A stretch of DNA of 64,000 bases from Sulfurovum sp. AR (GCF_000296775.1 NZ_AJLE01000001.1:124001-188000); one strand, 5' to 3'. Counted from the first letter of the stretch, positions 52,372-62,284 are shown. Notes: generated by a model from the sequence alone, not told the origin. Translations and numbers: made by a program.

Positions 52372-53079
52372 CTAATCCATAGAATGGATAAAGTTGTCAT
52401 AAAGTGCATCGAGCTCATGGTCTTTTTCTTTAATATGTGCATTGTCACCGGTTTCAATTGCGGTTTCAAGTACTGCAAGACGTTTGAGAAGATATTGAAA
52501 TATCTCTTTATTGACATCGGGGATCTTATCGTGACTGAGCGGGGTTTTATCGAATCCGCGTTTAATGACACGTGCGGGGATACCGACCGCTGTTGAATCA
52601 GCCGGTACATTTTTCACCACAACAGAATTTGCACCGACTTTGGAGTTGGTCCCAATGGTAATATTCCCCAGCACTTTAGCGCCTGCACCGATGACTGCAC
52701 CATTTTCTACCGTCGGGTGCCTTTTGCCTTTGGTAAGACTGACCCCACCAAGCGTGACCTGTTGATAGATGATCACATCATCCCCGATGATCGCTGTTTC
52801 TCCTATAACCACTCCAACACCATGGTCAATGAAAACCCTGCGGCCGATGGTTGCAGCGGGATGTATATCGATCACTGTGAGAAATTGTCCGATAGCAGAG
52901 ATAAGTCGTGGAAGGAATCGTAGTCCTTTTTTGTAAAGCGAGTGGGCGATACGATGAAACAAAAGTGCCCATAACCCAGGATAGTTAAAAAAGAGTTCAA
53001 AGGTTGAGTGCAGGGCAGGGTCATTCCTTTTTACATTAAGAAAATCTTCTTTGATAAGACTAAATGGGTTCAATTTCAA
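52372..53079 (-). CDS. cysE: Serine O-acetyltransferase
   Basis: A 235-residue left-handed beta-helix acetyltransferase. [43 protein letters not shown] carries the hexapeptide repeats and active-site DH, and later [24 protein letters not shown] completes the helix. It makes O-acetylserine for cysteine synthesis. The N-terminal region is the short EpsC-type form, without the long helical domain of E. coli CysE. It overlaps the speA stop by four bases, so polyamine and cysteine genes share a transcript. Confidence 0.94.
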   Translation of the reverse strand: MKLNPFSLIKEDFLNVKRNDPALHSTFELFFNYPGLWALLFHRIAHSLYKKGLRFLPRLISAIGQFLTVIDIHPAATIGRRVFIDHGVGVVIGETAIIGDDVIIYQQVTLGGVSLTKGKRHPTVENGAVIGAGAKVLGNITIGTNSKVGANSVVVKNVPADSTAVGIPARVIKRGFDKTPLSHDKIPDVNKEIFQYLLKRLAVLETAIETGDNAHIKEKDHELDALYDNFIHSMD

Positions 53080-54941
53080 CGCTCCTCGTCAATGGCTTGT
53101 ATCGTCTTAAGATAGCTGTTTTCACTTAAATAAAGGTAAAGTTTTCCTAAAAGTTCACGTTTCTCTTCATTATTAAGATGTACAGACTCTTCTATATTGT
53201 ATTTGAGTGTTTTATCCATGAGATAGGTATCATAATCCAGATCATCTAAAATATCCATAATGTTCTGTGCTTCGATCAGATTATCTATCGTATAATTCCC
53301 CTCTGCATCAAAGTTTATCACCGCTTCAGTAGGGTGGGTAAAGAGGTTGTGTTTCATCCCCAAGACCTCTTGGTAGGCCCCTGTTAGGAAAAAGGCTAAA
53401 AAGTACTCTTCTGTGTCCACATCGATATCATGTAGATACAATGGTAGATCACGGTTAAAGCCTATCTCACCATCGCTGTCACAAGTGATATCCCAAATGC
53501 TTGCAGGGTTGGTCGGTTTGGTATCCAAACGGTCTAGAGGCATGATAGGAAAGTGTTGTTCCAATCCCCAAAAATCAGGCAGTGACTGGAAAGCTGAGAA
53601 GTTGACAAGGTACTTTTCCTGTATACGGTCTTGCAGTTTTTTAAGTTCATCACTGTCTTCATTCTTGAGCAAGGCGATAGATTTCTTGATGATAAGGTTT
53701 ACAAGGATCTCTGTATTTGAACGGTCCTCAAGGTCAATGTAACCTAGATCAAAGAGTGTGAGAAGGCTCTCCATATGATCCAGTGCGTCATGTAGGTACT
53801 CTCTTGCACGAGCACGGCTTAAAGAGTTGTAAAGGTCATAGAGTTCTTGTATAAGCGGAGGATTGACCTCTTTTAGACGCAGTCCTTTCTCTGTATACTC
53901 TTGAGAGAAGAGTTCGAGTACAGGTGCAACAAGCACAGAGTGTGAAGCGGCAATATAACGTCCTGACTCGGTAAAAATATCCGGTTCTTCTACACCTTTT
54001 CTTTTAGAGATATCCTGCATAAGGAAAACCACATCATTGGCAAATTCTCGTAGAGAATAGTTTCTTTCCTGTTTATCTTCGTGTTGACTGTATTCAACAG
54101 CAAGACCTCCACCAAGATTGATCGCACCAAGTGCATCTGCCCCACGTTTTTTGAGATCTGCATAAATGTTTCCGGCTTCTCTCAATGCTTTTTTAAGTGG
54201 AGCAATGTCTCCCATCTGTGAACCTATATGAAAATGGATCATCCAGAGATAGTCTAAAAGCGCATGCTCTTTCAACATTTCATAGGCTTCAAGAAGCTCT
54301 GTAGAGGTAAGACCGAATTTGGAACCGTATCCTCCGCTTTTTGCCCAGATACCTATACCTGAACTGTGGAGACGTATACGTACACCAATCTTAGGTGAGA
54401 TAGGTGTTTCTGCATCCTCATTAAACTCTTTATTGACCTGTATGATCGTCTCTAACTCTGTCAGACCTTCTATAGTAACTGTGATGTTGTGTCCCATCTT
54501 TGCAGCAATGAAACAAAGTGATATCATCTCTTTGTCTTTAAACCCATTGACTGTAATAGGTGCACCCAGAGGGGTTTTGGTCATCGCAATGATAATTTCA
54601 GCCTTACTTCCCGCTTCGAGGCCATAGTTGTAATTTTTGGAAACATCCATCAGTGCATGCACAAAATTCGGGAATTGATTGACCTTGAGAGGAAAAACAG
54701 CTTGAAAGTTTCCTTTATATTTAAATTCCTGTTTGGCTTTTTCAAACGTCTTAAAGAGTGTGGAAATTTGTTTCTCCAGGAGATGAGGGAAACGAAGAAG
54801 AAGTGGTCCTTTATAGCCTTTTTCACGTATCTCTTGGGTAATGGAGAGCAGTGACGGCTTCGAGGCATGATTGATATTGATAGTATCACCCTGAATGATA
54901 AAGTTTTCATCACCCCAAATGTCTAGACCAAAATTTTTCAT
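53076..54941 (-). CDS. speA: Biosynthetic arginine decarboxylase
   Basis: A 621-residue arginine decarboxylase of the PLP-dependent alanine racemase fold. The PLP lysine is in [14 protein letters not shown], and [20 protein letters not shown] and the SNTEI region near the middle are typical. It makes agmatine from arginine, the first step to putrescine and then, with the enzyme at 48282, to spermidine. I chose the ATG at 54941 ([14 protein letters not shown]), behind AAGG; the frame extends further upstream but the extension is hydrophobic and short. The promoter TATAAT lies at 54970-54975 on the minus strand. Four-base overlap with cysE. Confidence 0.94.
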   Translation of the reverse strand: MKNFGLDIWGDENFIIQGDTININHASKPSLLSITQEIREKGYKGPLLLRFPHLLEKQISTLFKTFEKAKQEFKYKGNFQAVFPLKVNQFPNFVHALMDVSKNYNYGLEAGSKAEIIIAMTKTPLGAPITVNGFKDKEMISLCFIAAKMGHNITVTIEGLTELETIIQVNKEFNEDAETPISPKIGVRIRLHSSGIGIWAKSGGYGSKFGLTSTELLEAYEMLKEHALLDYLWMIHFHIGSQMGDIAPLKKALREAGNIYADLKKRGADALGAINLGGGLAVEYSQHEDKQERNYSLREFANDVVFLMQDISKRKGVEEPDIFTESGRYIAASHSVLVAPVLELFSQEYTEKGLRLKEVNPPLIQELYDLYNSLSRARAREYLHDALDHMESLLTLFDLGYIDLEDRSNTEILVNLIIKKSIALLKNEDSDELKKLQDRIQEKYLVNFSAFQSLPDFWGLEQHFPIMPLDRLDTKPTNPASIWDITCDSDGEIGFNRDLPLYLHDIDVDTEEYFLAFFLTGAYQEVLGMKHNLFTHPTEAVINFDAEGNYTIDNLIEAQNIMDILDDLDYDTYLMDKTLKYNIEESVHLNNEEKRELLGKLYLYLSENSYLKTIQAIDEER

Positions 54942-54998
54942 AGTAGTGCCTTGTTGTTTTATTATGATAATTATAGCCAAACTTAATCTAATCTTACC

Positions 54999-55004
54999 TA
55001 TAAT
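54999..55004 (+). promoter_or_regulatory. -10 box TATAAT seven bases before the mlaE start codon
   Basis: TATAAT then ATTTCTT then ATG (55012), with no ribosome binding site. The divergent speA promoter lies 24 bases away. Confidence 0.5.
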
Positions 55005-55011
55005 ATTTCTT

Positions 55012-56115
55012 ATGATGAAAGAGTTCTTAACGTATGAAACAGACCAAGATCAACTTAAGCTCATCTCTACCGGAGAATGGATGCTTGGTACTGTACTTCA
55101 AATAGAAAAAGAACTACTTCAAATTCCTTATGATAAAAAGATCGTTTGGGATGTCTCAGGTATCAGTGATTTTGACAGTGCTGGTGTCTTGCTTTTTATA
55201 GACTATTATGAACGATTTCAAAAAGAGACAGAGGTTGAGATTGTAGGGTATACAGAGAATCAAAAAGATATGTATACGCTGCTTCATAAACATATCCCGA
55301 AGATCGAACCTCCCAGAAAAAAAGGTATGCTCGAAAACTTGGGTAGAAGAACCTATGAAATATTGGATGAAATAAAGAGTTTCATTACCTTTTTGGGACA
55401 TCTTTTCTATGCGATGTTCCATACTTTTGTAAAACCTAAAGATATACGTTTTAAAGAGACCATATACCATATTCACCAATCAGGGTTCAATGCCCTGATC
55501 ATCATCGCCTTGACATCATTTTTAGTAGGGATGGTCATCTCCTATCAGGGGTCTGTTCAGTTGGCCAAGTTCGGCGCAGATATTTTCATCGTAGATACCG
55601 TTGCAATATCTATTACCAGGGAGTTGGGGCCTATGATCACTGCGATTGTCATTGCAGGGCGCAGCGGTTCTGCCTACACGGCTGAAATAGGGGCGATGAA
55701 AATTACAGAGGAGATAGCTGCGATGCGTACGATGGGGTTTGATCCTTATACTTTTTTGGTACTTCCGCGTATCTTCGCTTTAATGGTAGCACTGCCATTG
55801 TTGATCTTCTTTGCCGACCTTATAGGTATCTTAGGTGGTATGGTAGCTGCAAGTATGCAGCTGGATATTTCTATGGGACTCTTTACCCAAAGGCTTTATG
55901 AAGTGTTGGAAGTGAAACACTATCTACTCGGTATGATGAAGGGACCGGTATTTGCATTCCTGATTGCTGCTGTAGGATGTTTTAGAGGATTTCAAGTCTC
56001 TTATAATACAGAGAGTGTAGGACTTCATACGACAGCATCAGTGGTGAACTCGATCTTTTTAGTGATCGCATTTGATGCACTTTTCTCTGTGATCTTTACG
56101 GAGCTTGGACTATGA
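55012..56115 (+). CDS. mlaE: MlaE-type lipid ABC transporter permease with N-terminal STAS domain
   Basis: A 367-residue protein. Residues 1-95 form a STAS-like domain (IVWDVSGISDFDSAGVLLFIDYYERF, with the conserved DSAG), which is separate (MlaB) in E. coli. Residues about 145-367 are the MlaE permease with LTSFLVGMVISYQGSVQLAKFGADIFIVDTVAISITRELGPMITAIVIAGRSGSAYTAEIGAMK. The transporter moves phospholipids between inner and outer membrane. ATG 55012 or 55015 starts directly behind TATAAT. The next gene's ATG overlaps its stop (ATGA), and mlaF, mlaD and a lipoprotein follow. Confidence 0.9.
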   Translation: MMKEFLTYETDQDQLKLISTGEWMLGTVLQIEKELLQIPYDKKIVWDVSGISDFDSAGVLLFIDYYERFQKETEVEIVGYTENQKDMYTLLHKHIPKIEPPRKKGMLENLGRRTYEILDEIKSFITFLGHLFYAMFHTFVKPKDIRFKETIYHIHQSGFNALIIIALTSFLVGMVISYQGSVQLAKFGADIFIVDTVAISITRELGPMITAIVIAGRSGSAYTAEIGAMKITEEIAAMRTMGFDPYTFLVLPRIFALMVALPLLIFFADLIGILGGMVAASMQLDISMGLFTQRLYEVLEVKHYLLGMMKGPVFAFLIAAVGCFRGFQVSYNTESVGLHTTASVVNSIFLVIAFDALFSVIFTELGL

Positions 56116-56885
56116 AACGAGTTATTCAGGTAAATGATGTCGTTACACGGTTTGGAGAAAGAACAGTTCATGATGGCGTGAGCCTTCATATTGATGAAAA
56201 TGAGATCTATGCGATCTTGGGTGAAAGTGGTTCAGGAAAATCCGTACTGATGAAAGAGATGATCATGCTACTCGAACCCAGTGCAGGAGAAATAAGTATT
56301 TTGGGTAAATCATTAAGCCGAATAGGTTTTAAAGAGGCACAGGCCTTACGAAGTGACTGGGGTGTGCTTTTCCAGTTCGGGGCACTTTACTCCTCTTTGA
56401 CGGTCGCAGAAAATATAGAAGTACAGCTTAAGGAGTATACGGATATCTCAAAAGAGATGAGAGATAAACTGGTACGATCCAAGTTGGCACTTGTTGGATT
56501 AGAGCCTCATGTAGGCAGTTTATACCCTTCCGAGCTTAGTGGAGGGATGGTAAAACGTGCTGCCCTTGCAAGAGCATTGGCAATGGAACCGAAGCTCCTA
56601 TTTTTAGATGAGCCTACATCAGGACTGGATCCCATAGGTGCACGCAATTTTGATGCATTGATCGTGGAACTGCGTGATCTTCTGGGTATCACTGTCGTCA
56701 TGATCACCCATGACCTTGAGAGTATTTTCAGTATTGTAGATAGGATGGCCGTTTTGGCAGATAAAAAGGTCGTTGCACAGGGTTCGCTGGAAAATGTGTT
56801 ACAATCACAACATCCCTTTGTAGAAGAATTCTTTAAGAATGAGTACACTAAAGAGAGATTCAAGGATAAGGTTAAAGATGTATAG
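56112..56885 (+). CDS. mlaF: MlaF-type ABC ATPase
   Basis: A 257-residue ABC ATPase. Walker A LGESGSGKSVLMKEM (about 37-45), signature LSGGMVKRAALARAL with the Mla-typical GGM, Walker B LLFLDEPTSGLDP, and the H-loop MITHD. The Q-loop reads VLFQFGALYSSLTV. It powers the MlaE permease. It overlaps mlaE by four bases and mlaD by eight, giving tight translational coupling. A C-terminal tail (HPFVEEFFKNEYTKERFKDK) is typical for the MlaF family. Confidence 0.93.
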   Translation: MKRVIQVNDVVTRFGERTVHDGVSLHIDENEIYAILGESGSGKSVLMKEMIMLLEPSAGEISILGKSLSRIGFKEAQALRSDWGVLFQFGALYSSLTVAENIEVQLKEYTDISKEMRDKLVRSKLALVGLEPHVGSLYPSELSGGMVKRAALARALAMEPKLLFLDEPTSGLDPIGARNFDALIVELRDLLGITVVMITHDLESIFSIVDRMAVLADKKVVAQGSLENVLQSQHPFVEEFFKNEYTKERFKDKVKDV

Positions 56886-57789
56886 CAGAGTCAATTATAC
56901 CATTGTAGGTATCTTCGTACTACTCTTTGGCGCAGGTATGGTATGGTTTGGTTTTTGGCTTGCCAAATATGATCTGCAAGAAGAATTTGATATCTATAAA
57001 CTTGAAATATATGAGTCTGTTGCAGGTCTTTCTGTAGACTCCAATGTAAAATTACGTGGTGTAGATGTCGGGAGTGTCAGCAATATACGAATTAATCCTC
57101 AAGATATCGAAAAAGTTGAAATATTCGTCAAAATAAAAAAAGGCATACCCATCAAAGAGGATATGGTAGCGCATACTGCCATGTTTGGTGTGACGGGACT
57201 TTTGTCAATAGAGATCGAAGGTGGTACAAATGCAGCTAAAACCTTGGTTCCTACGGATGACTATATACCGCTGATTAAAACAAGACCTTCATTCCTTACA
57301 CAGTTAGCAGGTGACATCGGTGGCGCCAGTGGGAAAATTGAATCGCTTTTAGTACAGAGTCAAAAATTGCTTTCAGATGAGAACATTGAAACGTTGGGAA
57401 AGATTTTTGATAATATAGAACAAATGACAGCCAAAGGTGAAAAACTGGAAGATAAAGTCATAGTGACACTGGATGAATTTAGAGAATCTCTGGCAAGTAT
57501 GAATAGGGATTTTAAATTGATACAACAAGATTTTGCAGAAATTAAGCAAGTTTCTATACCTACCATCGATAAATTGATGGAAACAAGTAAGAATTTTAAT
57601 CGTGTAACACTCAAAGTGGAGAATACCATAGAAAGAGGGGATTATAATCTCAAACAGATCTTTGAACCTATGCTCATAGAGATACGCATACTGACCAATC
57701 AGCTCAATACAGTATCAAGACAACTCGAACAAAATCCTAGTGATTTGCTTTTTAAATCCAGAACTTTAAGAAAGGGACCGGGGGAATGA
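56878..57789 (+). CDS. mlaD: MlaD-type MCE domain protein
   Basis: A 303-residue protein with an N-terminal membrane anchor (YTIVGIFVLLFGAGMVWFGFWL) and an MCE domain: GLSVDSNVKLRGVDVGSVSNI (residues about 48-68), then VAHTAMFGVTGLLSIEIEGG. The C-terminal region (about 160-290) is helical with coiled-coil repeats, longer than E. coli MlaD (183 residues), as often in MCE proteins without a pore partner. It binds the lipid in the periplasm. The start at 56878 is within mlaF; the longer frame from 56839 is mostly mlaF sequence in another frame. Confidence 0.9.
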   Translation: MYSRVNYTIVGIFVLLFGAGMVWFGFWLAKYDLQEEFDIYKLEIYESVAGLSVDSNVKLRGVDVGSVSNIRINPQDIEKVEIFVKIKKGIPIKEDMVAHTAMFGVTGLLSIEIEGGTNAAKTLVPTDDYIPLIKTRPSFLTQLAGDIGGASGKIESLLVQSQKLLSDENIETLGKIFDNIEQMTAKGEKLEDKVIVTLDEFRESLASMNRDFKLIQQDFAEIKQVSIPTIDKLMETSKNFNRVTLKVENTIERGDYNLKQIFEPMLIEIRILTNQLNTVSRQLEQNPSDLLFKSRTLRKGPGE

Positions 57790-58373
57790 GAAAAAGTAGA
57801 CTTACCCATATAGTGAGTATGATGATAGTAGCAGGATTCATAGGATGTAGCAAAGCACCTGTAATTAACGTCTATAGTCTCAATGCACCTCAGATACCTA
57901 TAGAGAGTGCTAATGCCTATAAAGACAAAAGTATCAAAGTGACATTCCCACAAAGTATCAAAGAACCGATGTCTGAAAAAATGCGCTTTTCCTATACAAT
58001 GAATGATAGAGGAACCTACCAAAATTCCCAATGGTCCAATAACATGAGCAGGCTTTTGCAAGGTACGTTCATAGAAGTGTTAGATAGCAGCAGACTCTTT
58101 AAAGTCGTACTTTCAGATATGTCAACCCTTGAAGAGAACTATAGACTAGAAAGTACTATTTTTGATTTTGAACACCAGGTACGGGGCAGAGACTCTTATG
58201 CTGTGGTTTCCATACAGTTCACCTTTATTGATGAAGATAGGGGCAGACTGGTAAAAAGTAAAAGATTTTCTTACCAGGAACCTACTCTAACCACAGATGC
58301 TAAAGGCTATGCGATTGCAACCAATAGAATCATTGCCAAACTCAGTCAAGATCTCTTGAGGTGGCTTAAATAA
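57786..58373 (+). CDS. ABC-type transport auxiliary lipoprotein (PqiC/MlaC-side partner)
   Basis: A 195-residue protein whose N-terminus is a lipoprotein signal ending AGFIGC (Cys21). The mature sequence contains INVYSLNAPQIPIESANAYKDKSIKVTFPQSIKEP, KMRFSYTMNDRGTYQNSQWSNNMSRLLQGTFIEVLDSSRLFKVV and the later QFTFIDEDRGRLVKSKRF, typical of the ABC-type transport auxiliary component (PqiC-like) family. It presumably connects the inner-membrane lipid transporter to the outer membrane. It overlaps mlaD by four bases (ATGA) and closes the operon. Confidence 0.83.
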   Translation: MRKSRLTHIVSMMIVAGFIGCSKAPVINVYSLNAPQIPIESANAYKDKSIKVTFPQSIKEPMSEKMRFSYTMNDRGTYQNSQWSNNMSRLLQGTFIEVLDSSRLFKVVLSDMSTLEENYRLESTIFDFEHQVRGRDSYAVVSIQFTFIDEDRGRLVKSKRFSYQEPTLTTDAKGYAIATNRIIAKLSQDLLRWLK

Positions 58374-58378
58374 TATTG

Positions 58379-58398
58379 ATACATCTCATGTATTTTAT
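58379..58398 (+). terminator. Terminator of the mla operon
   Basis: ATACAT-CTC-ATGTAT forms a six-base stem with a three-base loop directly after the stop codon, followed by TTTTATT. A short but well-placed intrinsic terminator. Confidence 0.45.
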
Positions 58399-58544
58399 TG
58401 AGTGCAAAAGTGAAAAATCTTAGAATTATCAGGAAATTTGATCAAAAATTATTTTTTATCCAGTAAAAATTGTTTTTTTAAGTAAATACCTATTAACATT
58501 TATAATATTAATTATTTGATAGTATTCATAAAAAGGAAAAACAG

Positions 58545-59156
58545 ATGAAAAAAGCGTTGGTAGCAGCTGCACTTTCAGCACACTTGACAACACAACTTTT
58601 TGCCGGAGGAGATATCGCTCCTGTTGAGGTAAATGAACCAGCTTTAGAAGAAGTAGCACATGGACACCATGAAGAGTCAAAGTTTTATGTTGTAGTTGCC
58701 GGTATGATGTTGCTGGGTGATGAGATCCAACATGGTGAAGCACTCCTTGATGGTGATAATGACTATGGTTATGGCTTTGGTATCGATATAGGGTACAGAC
58801 TGGGTAATGGGTTTGCACTTGAGTATGACTATACCTATGGTAAGAATACGGTGTATGAGATCACAGCGCATGATGAAGTAAAAGCCACATCAACATACCA
58901 CACATCAGCATTAGACATCGTGTATACGTATGAAGCGACACATAAACTGGGTATTTTCGGTAAAGTAGGATATGAGTTCGAGTGGGAAGAGATCTCAGAA
59001 CTTAATATCGATGAGAGAGAAGATGATTTTGTATTTGGTGCAGGTATTGAATATGCACTCAATAAAAAGTATAAACTGCTCGCTGAGTATGAACATTCAC
59101 TAATAGAAGGACCACATGGAGATGCTATCCTTGCAGGTGTAATGTATAACTTCTAA
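58545..59156 (+). CDS. Outer-membrane beta-barrel protein (OmpA-like, 8-strand type)
   Basis: A 203-residue protein with a signal peptide (KALVAAALSAHLTTQLFA) and an acidic mature start. The rest alternates amphipathic strands with G-x-G-F-x-I-D-I-G-Y-R-LG, F-x-Y-D-Y-x-YG and a C-terminal AGVMYNF, an aromatic end required for barrel insertion. It resembles the small porin-like family with GIDIGYRLGNGFALEYDYTYG, FGKVGYEFEWE and ELLAEYEHS-type blocks. Function unknown; probably structural. AAAAGGA precedes the ATG. The 170 bases upstream are AT-rich. Confidence 0.75.
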   Translation: MKKALVAAALSAHLTTQLFAGGDIAPVEVNEPALEEVAHGHHEESKFYVVVAGMMLLGDEIQHGEALLDGDNDYGYGFGIDIGYRLGNGFALEYDYTYGKNTVYEITAHDEVKATSTYHTSALDIVYTYEATHKLGIFGKVGYEFEWEEISELNIDEREDDFVFGAGIEYALNKKYKLLAEYEHSLIEGPHGDAILAGVMYNF

Positions 59157-59169
59157 GAAGTAAAAATTG

Positions 59170-59193
59170 ATACGAAACCTATAGGTTTCGTAT
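59170..59193. terminator. Bidirectional terminator between omp and hisS
   Basis: ATACGAAACC and GGTTTCGTAT form a perfect ten-base stem around TATA, between the convergent outer-membrane protein gene (ends 59156) and hisS (ends 59200). T-rich sequence follows on the plus strand (TATCATTT) and the minus strand has a similar T-run past it. Confidence 0.7.
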
Positions 59194-59199
59194 TATCAT

Positions 59200-60411
59200 T
59201 TAGAGTTCATTGATAGTAATGACTCGCTCTTCTTTACTTTCAAGATCTTTTATCCATAGAGTTCCATTTTTCAGTTCATCTTCTCCAATGAGAACAGCAT
59301 ATTTAGCATTGGATCGGTCTACACCTTTCATATGGCTTTTAAAACCTTTGGAGTTGTACTCAATTGTTACTTTATCCGTAAGACGTTTTTTTGTTGCAAG
59401 TTGGAGCAGTGAGGGGATAGCCTCTGGAGTCATCGCACCCATATAGTAACCCTCAGCCTCTTTTTCAGGCATTTTCACAAGTTCCATAATACGTTCGATA
59501 CCTAGAGCAAATCCTACGGCAGGAGTCGGTTTCCCATCTAGGAACTCAACAAGCCTGTCATAACGTCCACCACCTGCGATAGCACTTTGTGCACCGATTT
59601 CACTGCTTACAAATTCAAAGGCTGTTTTTGAGTAGTAGTCCAAACCTCTTACTAGATTGTCATTCACGGTGTATTTAATACCTTCTTGATCCAGTAGCTC
59701 TTTAAGCTTTTTAAAGTCCGGGTCACACTCTTCACAAAGGTAGTTTTTAAGTTTAGGAGACTCTACAAGCAATGTTTGACATGTATCATTTTTACAGTCA
59801 AGAACACGGATAGGGTTGGTTCCTATTCTTCTGTTACAATCTTCACAAAGTTCCTCTTTGATTTCCGTTAACGAGCTAACCAGTGTCTCTTTATACTTTG
59901 GCATACATATTTTACAACCGAGTGAGTTGATCTGTAGTTCATAGCCTATACCCAATGCATCGAAGATCTGTGCGATCATGGTGATGATAGTAAAATCTTC
60001 GTAGACAGACCCTTCCCCAAAGCTCTCACATCCAAACTGGTGAAATTCTCTTAGACGGCCTTTTTGCGGTTTTTCATAACGGAACATCGGTCCATAGTAG
60101 TAGAACTTTTGTTTGACCGGCTGGCGGTCAAGCTTTGCAGAGATAAAGGCCCGAACCACACCTGCTGTACCTTCAGGACGCATACAGACATCATTTTCAC
60201 CTTTATCGATGAACTGGTACATCTCTTTCCCTACGATATCAGAGCTTTCTCCTACCGAACGCTTAAAGAGTGCGGTCTCTTCAAGAATAGGTGTCTCAAT
60301 ATATCCATAACCGTAACGCTTTGCGATAGTTGAAGCAGTGTTGATGATATGTTCAAAACGTTCGCTCTCTTCAAAAGTGAGGTCTTTCATTCCACGTAGC
60401 GGGTTGATCAT
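59200..60411 (-). CDS. hisS: Histidyl-tRNA synthetase
   Basis: A 403-residue class II synthetase. Motif 2 is FRYEKPQKGRLREFHQFGCE and motif 3 AVGFALGIERIMELV; the HisA histidine-binding loops appear in VRGLDYYSKTAFEF and GGGRYDRLVEFLDG. The N-terminus MINPLRGMKDLTFEESE is typical. It attaches histidine to tRNA-His. It starts four bases inside the tmk stop and is the last gene of the overlapping ubiX-coaD-tmk-hisS run. Confidence 0.96.
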   Translation of the reverse strand: MINPLRGMKDLTFEESERFEHIINTASTIAKRYGYGYIETPILEETALFKRSVGESSDIVGKEMYQFIDKGENDVCMRPEGTAGVVRAFISAKLDRQPVKQKFYYYGPMFRYEKPQKGRLREFHQFGCESFGEGSVYEDFTIITMIAQIFDALGIGYELQINSLGCKICMPKYKETLVSSLTEIKEELCEDCNRRIGTNPIRVLDCKNDTCQTLLVESPKLKNYLCEECDPDFKKLKELLDQEGIKYTVNDNLVRGLDYYSKTAFEFVSSEIGAQSAIAGGGRYDRLVEFLDGKPTPAVGFALGIERIMELVKMPEKEAEGYYMGAMTPEAIPSLLQLATKKRLTDKVTIEYNSKGFKSHMKGVDRSNAKYAVLIGEDELKNGTLWIKDLESKEERVITINEL

Positions 60412-60989
60412 AGTGTATTCCTTAAATAGTCTGTTATATGTGTGTGTATGGTCTCTATATCTTCTGTCGCATCTACAAAAAGATGAGGGATACCAAGTTT
60501 GAGTATACTTTCTTTCATATGCTCCTGTACCTGTAAAAGATACTCCAAGCCTCTCAGTTCAATGCCGTCTAAACTTTTGGCCGAAGTGCGTTCTTCCAGT
60601 GTTTTCATATCGGTCAAAAACAAGATGACCTTGTCCGGGAAATGCCCCTCTAGTGCAAATCGGTTCAGACTCACAAGCTCATCAAAATCAAAGTCACCGT
60701 TTGCCAATGCATACCCTATACCAGAGAGAAATCCTCTGTCAGAGATGATGACCTTATCTTGATTTGGGGAGATCACTTCCTGATAGTGTTCCGCTCTGTC
60801 TGCCAAGAAGAGCAGGAGTTCAGCACGTTTGGAAGCTAATGAATCAGAAAGGAGGATCTCTCTGGCCTTTTGACCGAATGCCGTGCCTCCGGGTTCATGT
60901 GTGACGATGATCTCAGGATGTTTTTGTGAGATCAGTTCGATCTGCGTACTTTTCCCACAGGTGTCTATACCTTCAAAAAGTACATACAT
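60408..60989 (-). CDS. tmk: Thymidylate kinase
   Basis: A 193-residue kinase. The P-loop is LFEGIDTCGKSTQIEL (GxD-T-C-G-K-S/T, a common Campylobacterota variant of GxDGxGKST), the DR-x motif is ISDRGFLSGIGYA and the dTMP-binding and lid region FLTDMKTLEERTSAK follows. It phosphorylates dTMP. I place the start at ATG 60989, which overlaps the coaD stop (TAATG); the longer frame from 61001 begins MCPLMYV and is less likely. The stop overlaps hisS by four bases. Confidence 0.94.
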   Translation of the reverse strand: MYVLFEGIDTCGKSTQIELISQKHPEIIVTHEPGGTAFGQKAREILLSDSLASKRAELLLFLADRAEHYQEVISPNQDKVIISDRGFLSGIGYALANGDFDFDELVSLNRFALEGHFPDKVILFLTDMKTLEERTSAKSLDGIELRGLEYLLQVQEHMKESILKLGIPHLFVDATEDIETIHTHITDYLRNTL

Positions 60990-61471
60990 TAAAGGACACA
61001 CTTTATGAGTTTAAATGCTTCAGCAGGCACAAGATGTCCTATCTTCCCATCGAAGTTTAAAATAGAACGAACCACGGATGAACTGACAAAAGCATGTTCC
61101 AGGCTCGGCATAAGATAAACGGTCTCTAACTCTTTTTTCAAAGAAGCATTCGCATACCCCATCTGAAGTTCATACTCGAAGTCACTGACTGCCCTCAGTC
61201 CTCTTACAATGATATTTGCTTCTAATTCATCTGAAAGATCCACAAGCAAACCTCGAAATCCTATGACTTTTACTGTAGGAAAGTCTTTTGTTGCAGCTTT
61301 TACCATATTGATGCGTTGTTCAAGTGTGAACATCGGTTTTTTGGCCTCTGAGTCTGCTACGGCGACGATGATCTCATCAAACATGTGAGATGCCCGACTG
61401 ATAATGTCTATATGCCCATTGGTTATAGGATCAAACGTTCCGGGGTATATTGCACGTCTATTTTCACTCAT
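60989..61471 (-). CDS. coaD: Phosphopantetheine adenylyltransferase
   Basis: A 160-residue CoaD with the nucleotidyltransferase motif [21 protein letters not shown] (T/HxGH type), [24 protein letters not shown] and [19 protein letters not shown]. It catalyses the penultimate step of CoA synthesis. The start at 61471 ([15 protein letters not shown]) lies in the ubiX 3' end (8-base overlap); the frame extends further upstream but with a non-typical N-terminus. The stop overlaps tmk by one base. Confidence 0.95.
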   Translation of the reverse strand: MSENRRAIYPGTFDPITNGHIDIISRASHMFDEIIVAVADSEAKKPMFTLEQRINMVKAATKDFPTVKVIGFRGLLVDLSDELEANIIVRGLRAVSDFEYELQMGYANASLKKELETVYLMPSLEHAFVSSSVVRSILNFDGKIGHLVPAEAFKLIKCVL

Positions 61472-61994
61472 GTTCACTCCATCTTTCATATAGATTATTG
61501 TCAATACCTAATACATCATACCATTTTCCAATGATAAATTTCTCCATATCTTCCAAAGAAGAGGATTCAGAGTAGTATCCCATCACAGGAGGTGCGATGA
61601 TGACTCCCAGTGTGGCCAGTTTTTGCATATTCTCCAATGCTATGGCAGAAAACGGAAGTTCTCTGGGTGCAAGCAGTAACTTCTTCTGCTCTTTGATCGC
61701 TACAGCTGCGACACGTGTGGCAAGGTTGTCACTGATCCCGCAGGCTACCTTCGCTAAGGTATTCATACTACAAGGAATAATCACTGTTGCATCCACTCTA
61801 AATGAACCCGAAGAGACAGACGCTGCGATATTCTCACTGGAGTGTAAGGTCACATTTTTGTTTTCAAAAGACTCTACAGTGAGGGCATTATCTGAAACGA
61901 TCACATGGACATCGATGTGCTCAGGTAAAAAGTCGACAAACTTCTTACCCAATTGAACACCACTTGCACCGGTAATTGCCACAACGAGTTTCAT
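61464..61994 (-). CDS. ubiX: Flavin prenyltransferase UbiX
   Basis: A 176-residue protein of the UbiX/Pad1 family. [84 protein letters not shown] and the following [14 protein letters not shown] segments are the FMN-binding and active-site blocks. It prenylates FMN for UbiD-type decarboxylases, used in quinone synthesis. First gene of the overlapping operon; -10 TATAAT and AAGG lie upstream on the minus strand. Length is slightly shorter than E. coli UbiX (189). Confidence 0.94.
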   Translation of the reverse strand: MKLVVAITGASGVQLGKKFVDFLPEHIDVHVIVSDNALTVESFENKNVTLHSSENIAASVSSGSFRVDATVIIPCSMNTLAKVACGISDNLATRVAAVAIKEQKKLLLAPRELPFSAIALENMQKLATLGVIIAPPVMGYYSESSSLEDMEKFIIGKWYDVLGIDNNLYERWSEHE

Positions 61995-62078
61995 ACTATC
62001 TATGCCTTATTTTTTATAAAAGGGATTATAGCAAAAGAAATTAAGAGTTTAGGACTTGGTTTCAAGATTGGATAGTTA

Positions 62079-62153
62079 TGGAGCGGGCGAACGGGTTCGA
62101 ACCGTCGACCCCAACCTTGGCAAGGTTATGCTCTACCACTGAGCTACGCCCGC
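62079..62153 (-). tRNA. tRNA-Gly (GCC)
   Basis: Read on the minus strand, a 75-base cloverleaf begins GCGGGCG and ends CGCCCGC-TCCA with CCA encoded. The D-arm is GCTCAGTGGTAGAGC, the anticodon loop TTGCCAA gives anticodon GCC, and the T-loop is TTCGAAC. First of three minus-strand tRNA genes. Confidence 0.95.
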
Positions 62154-62187
62154 ATATTGATCATGTGTGTAAAATAATTTGTGAAAG

Positions 62188-62263
62188 TGGAGCGGGCGAA
62201 GGGATTCGAACCCTCGACAGCCTGCTTGGAAGGCAGGAACTCTAGCCACTGAGCTACGCCCGC
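62188..62263 (-). tRNA. tRNA-Gly (UCC)
   Basis: A 76-base cloverleaf on the minus strand with the same acceptor stem as the neighbouring glycine tRNA (GCGGGCG / CGCCCGC), encoded CCA, anticodon stem CCTGC/GCAGG and loop CTTCCAA, giving anticodon TCC. Confidence 0.95.
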
Positions 62264-62284
62264 ATGTATTTATGTATATTTTGG

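Noticed and set aside
52350-52610. 86-codon minus-strand frame near cysE
   Set aside because: Lies in another frame across the cysE end; cysE is far better supported.
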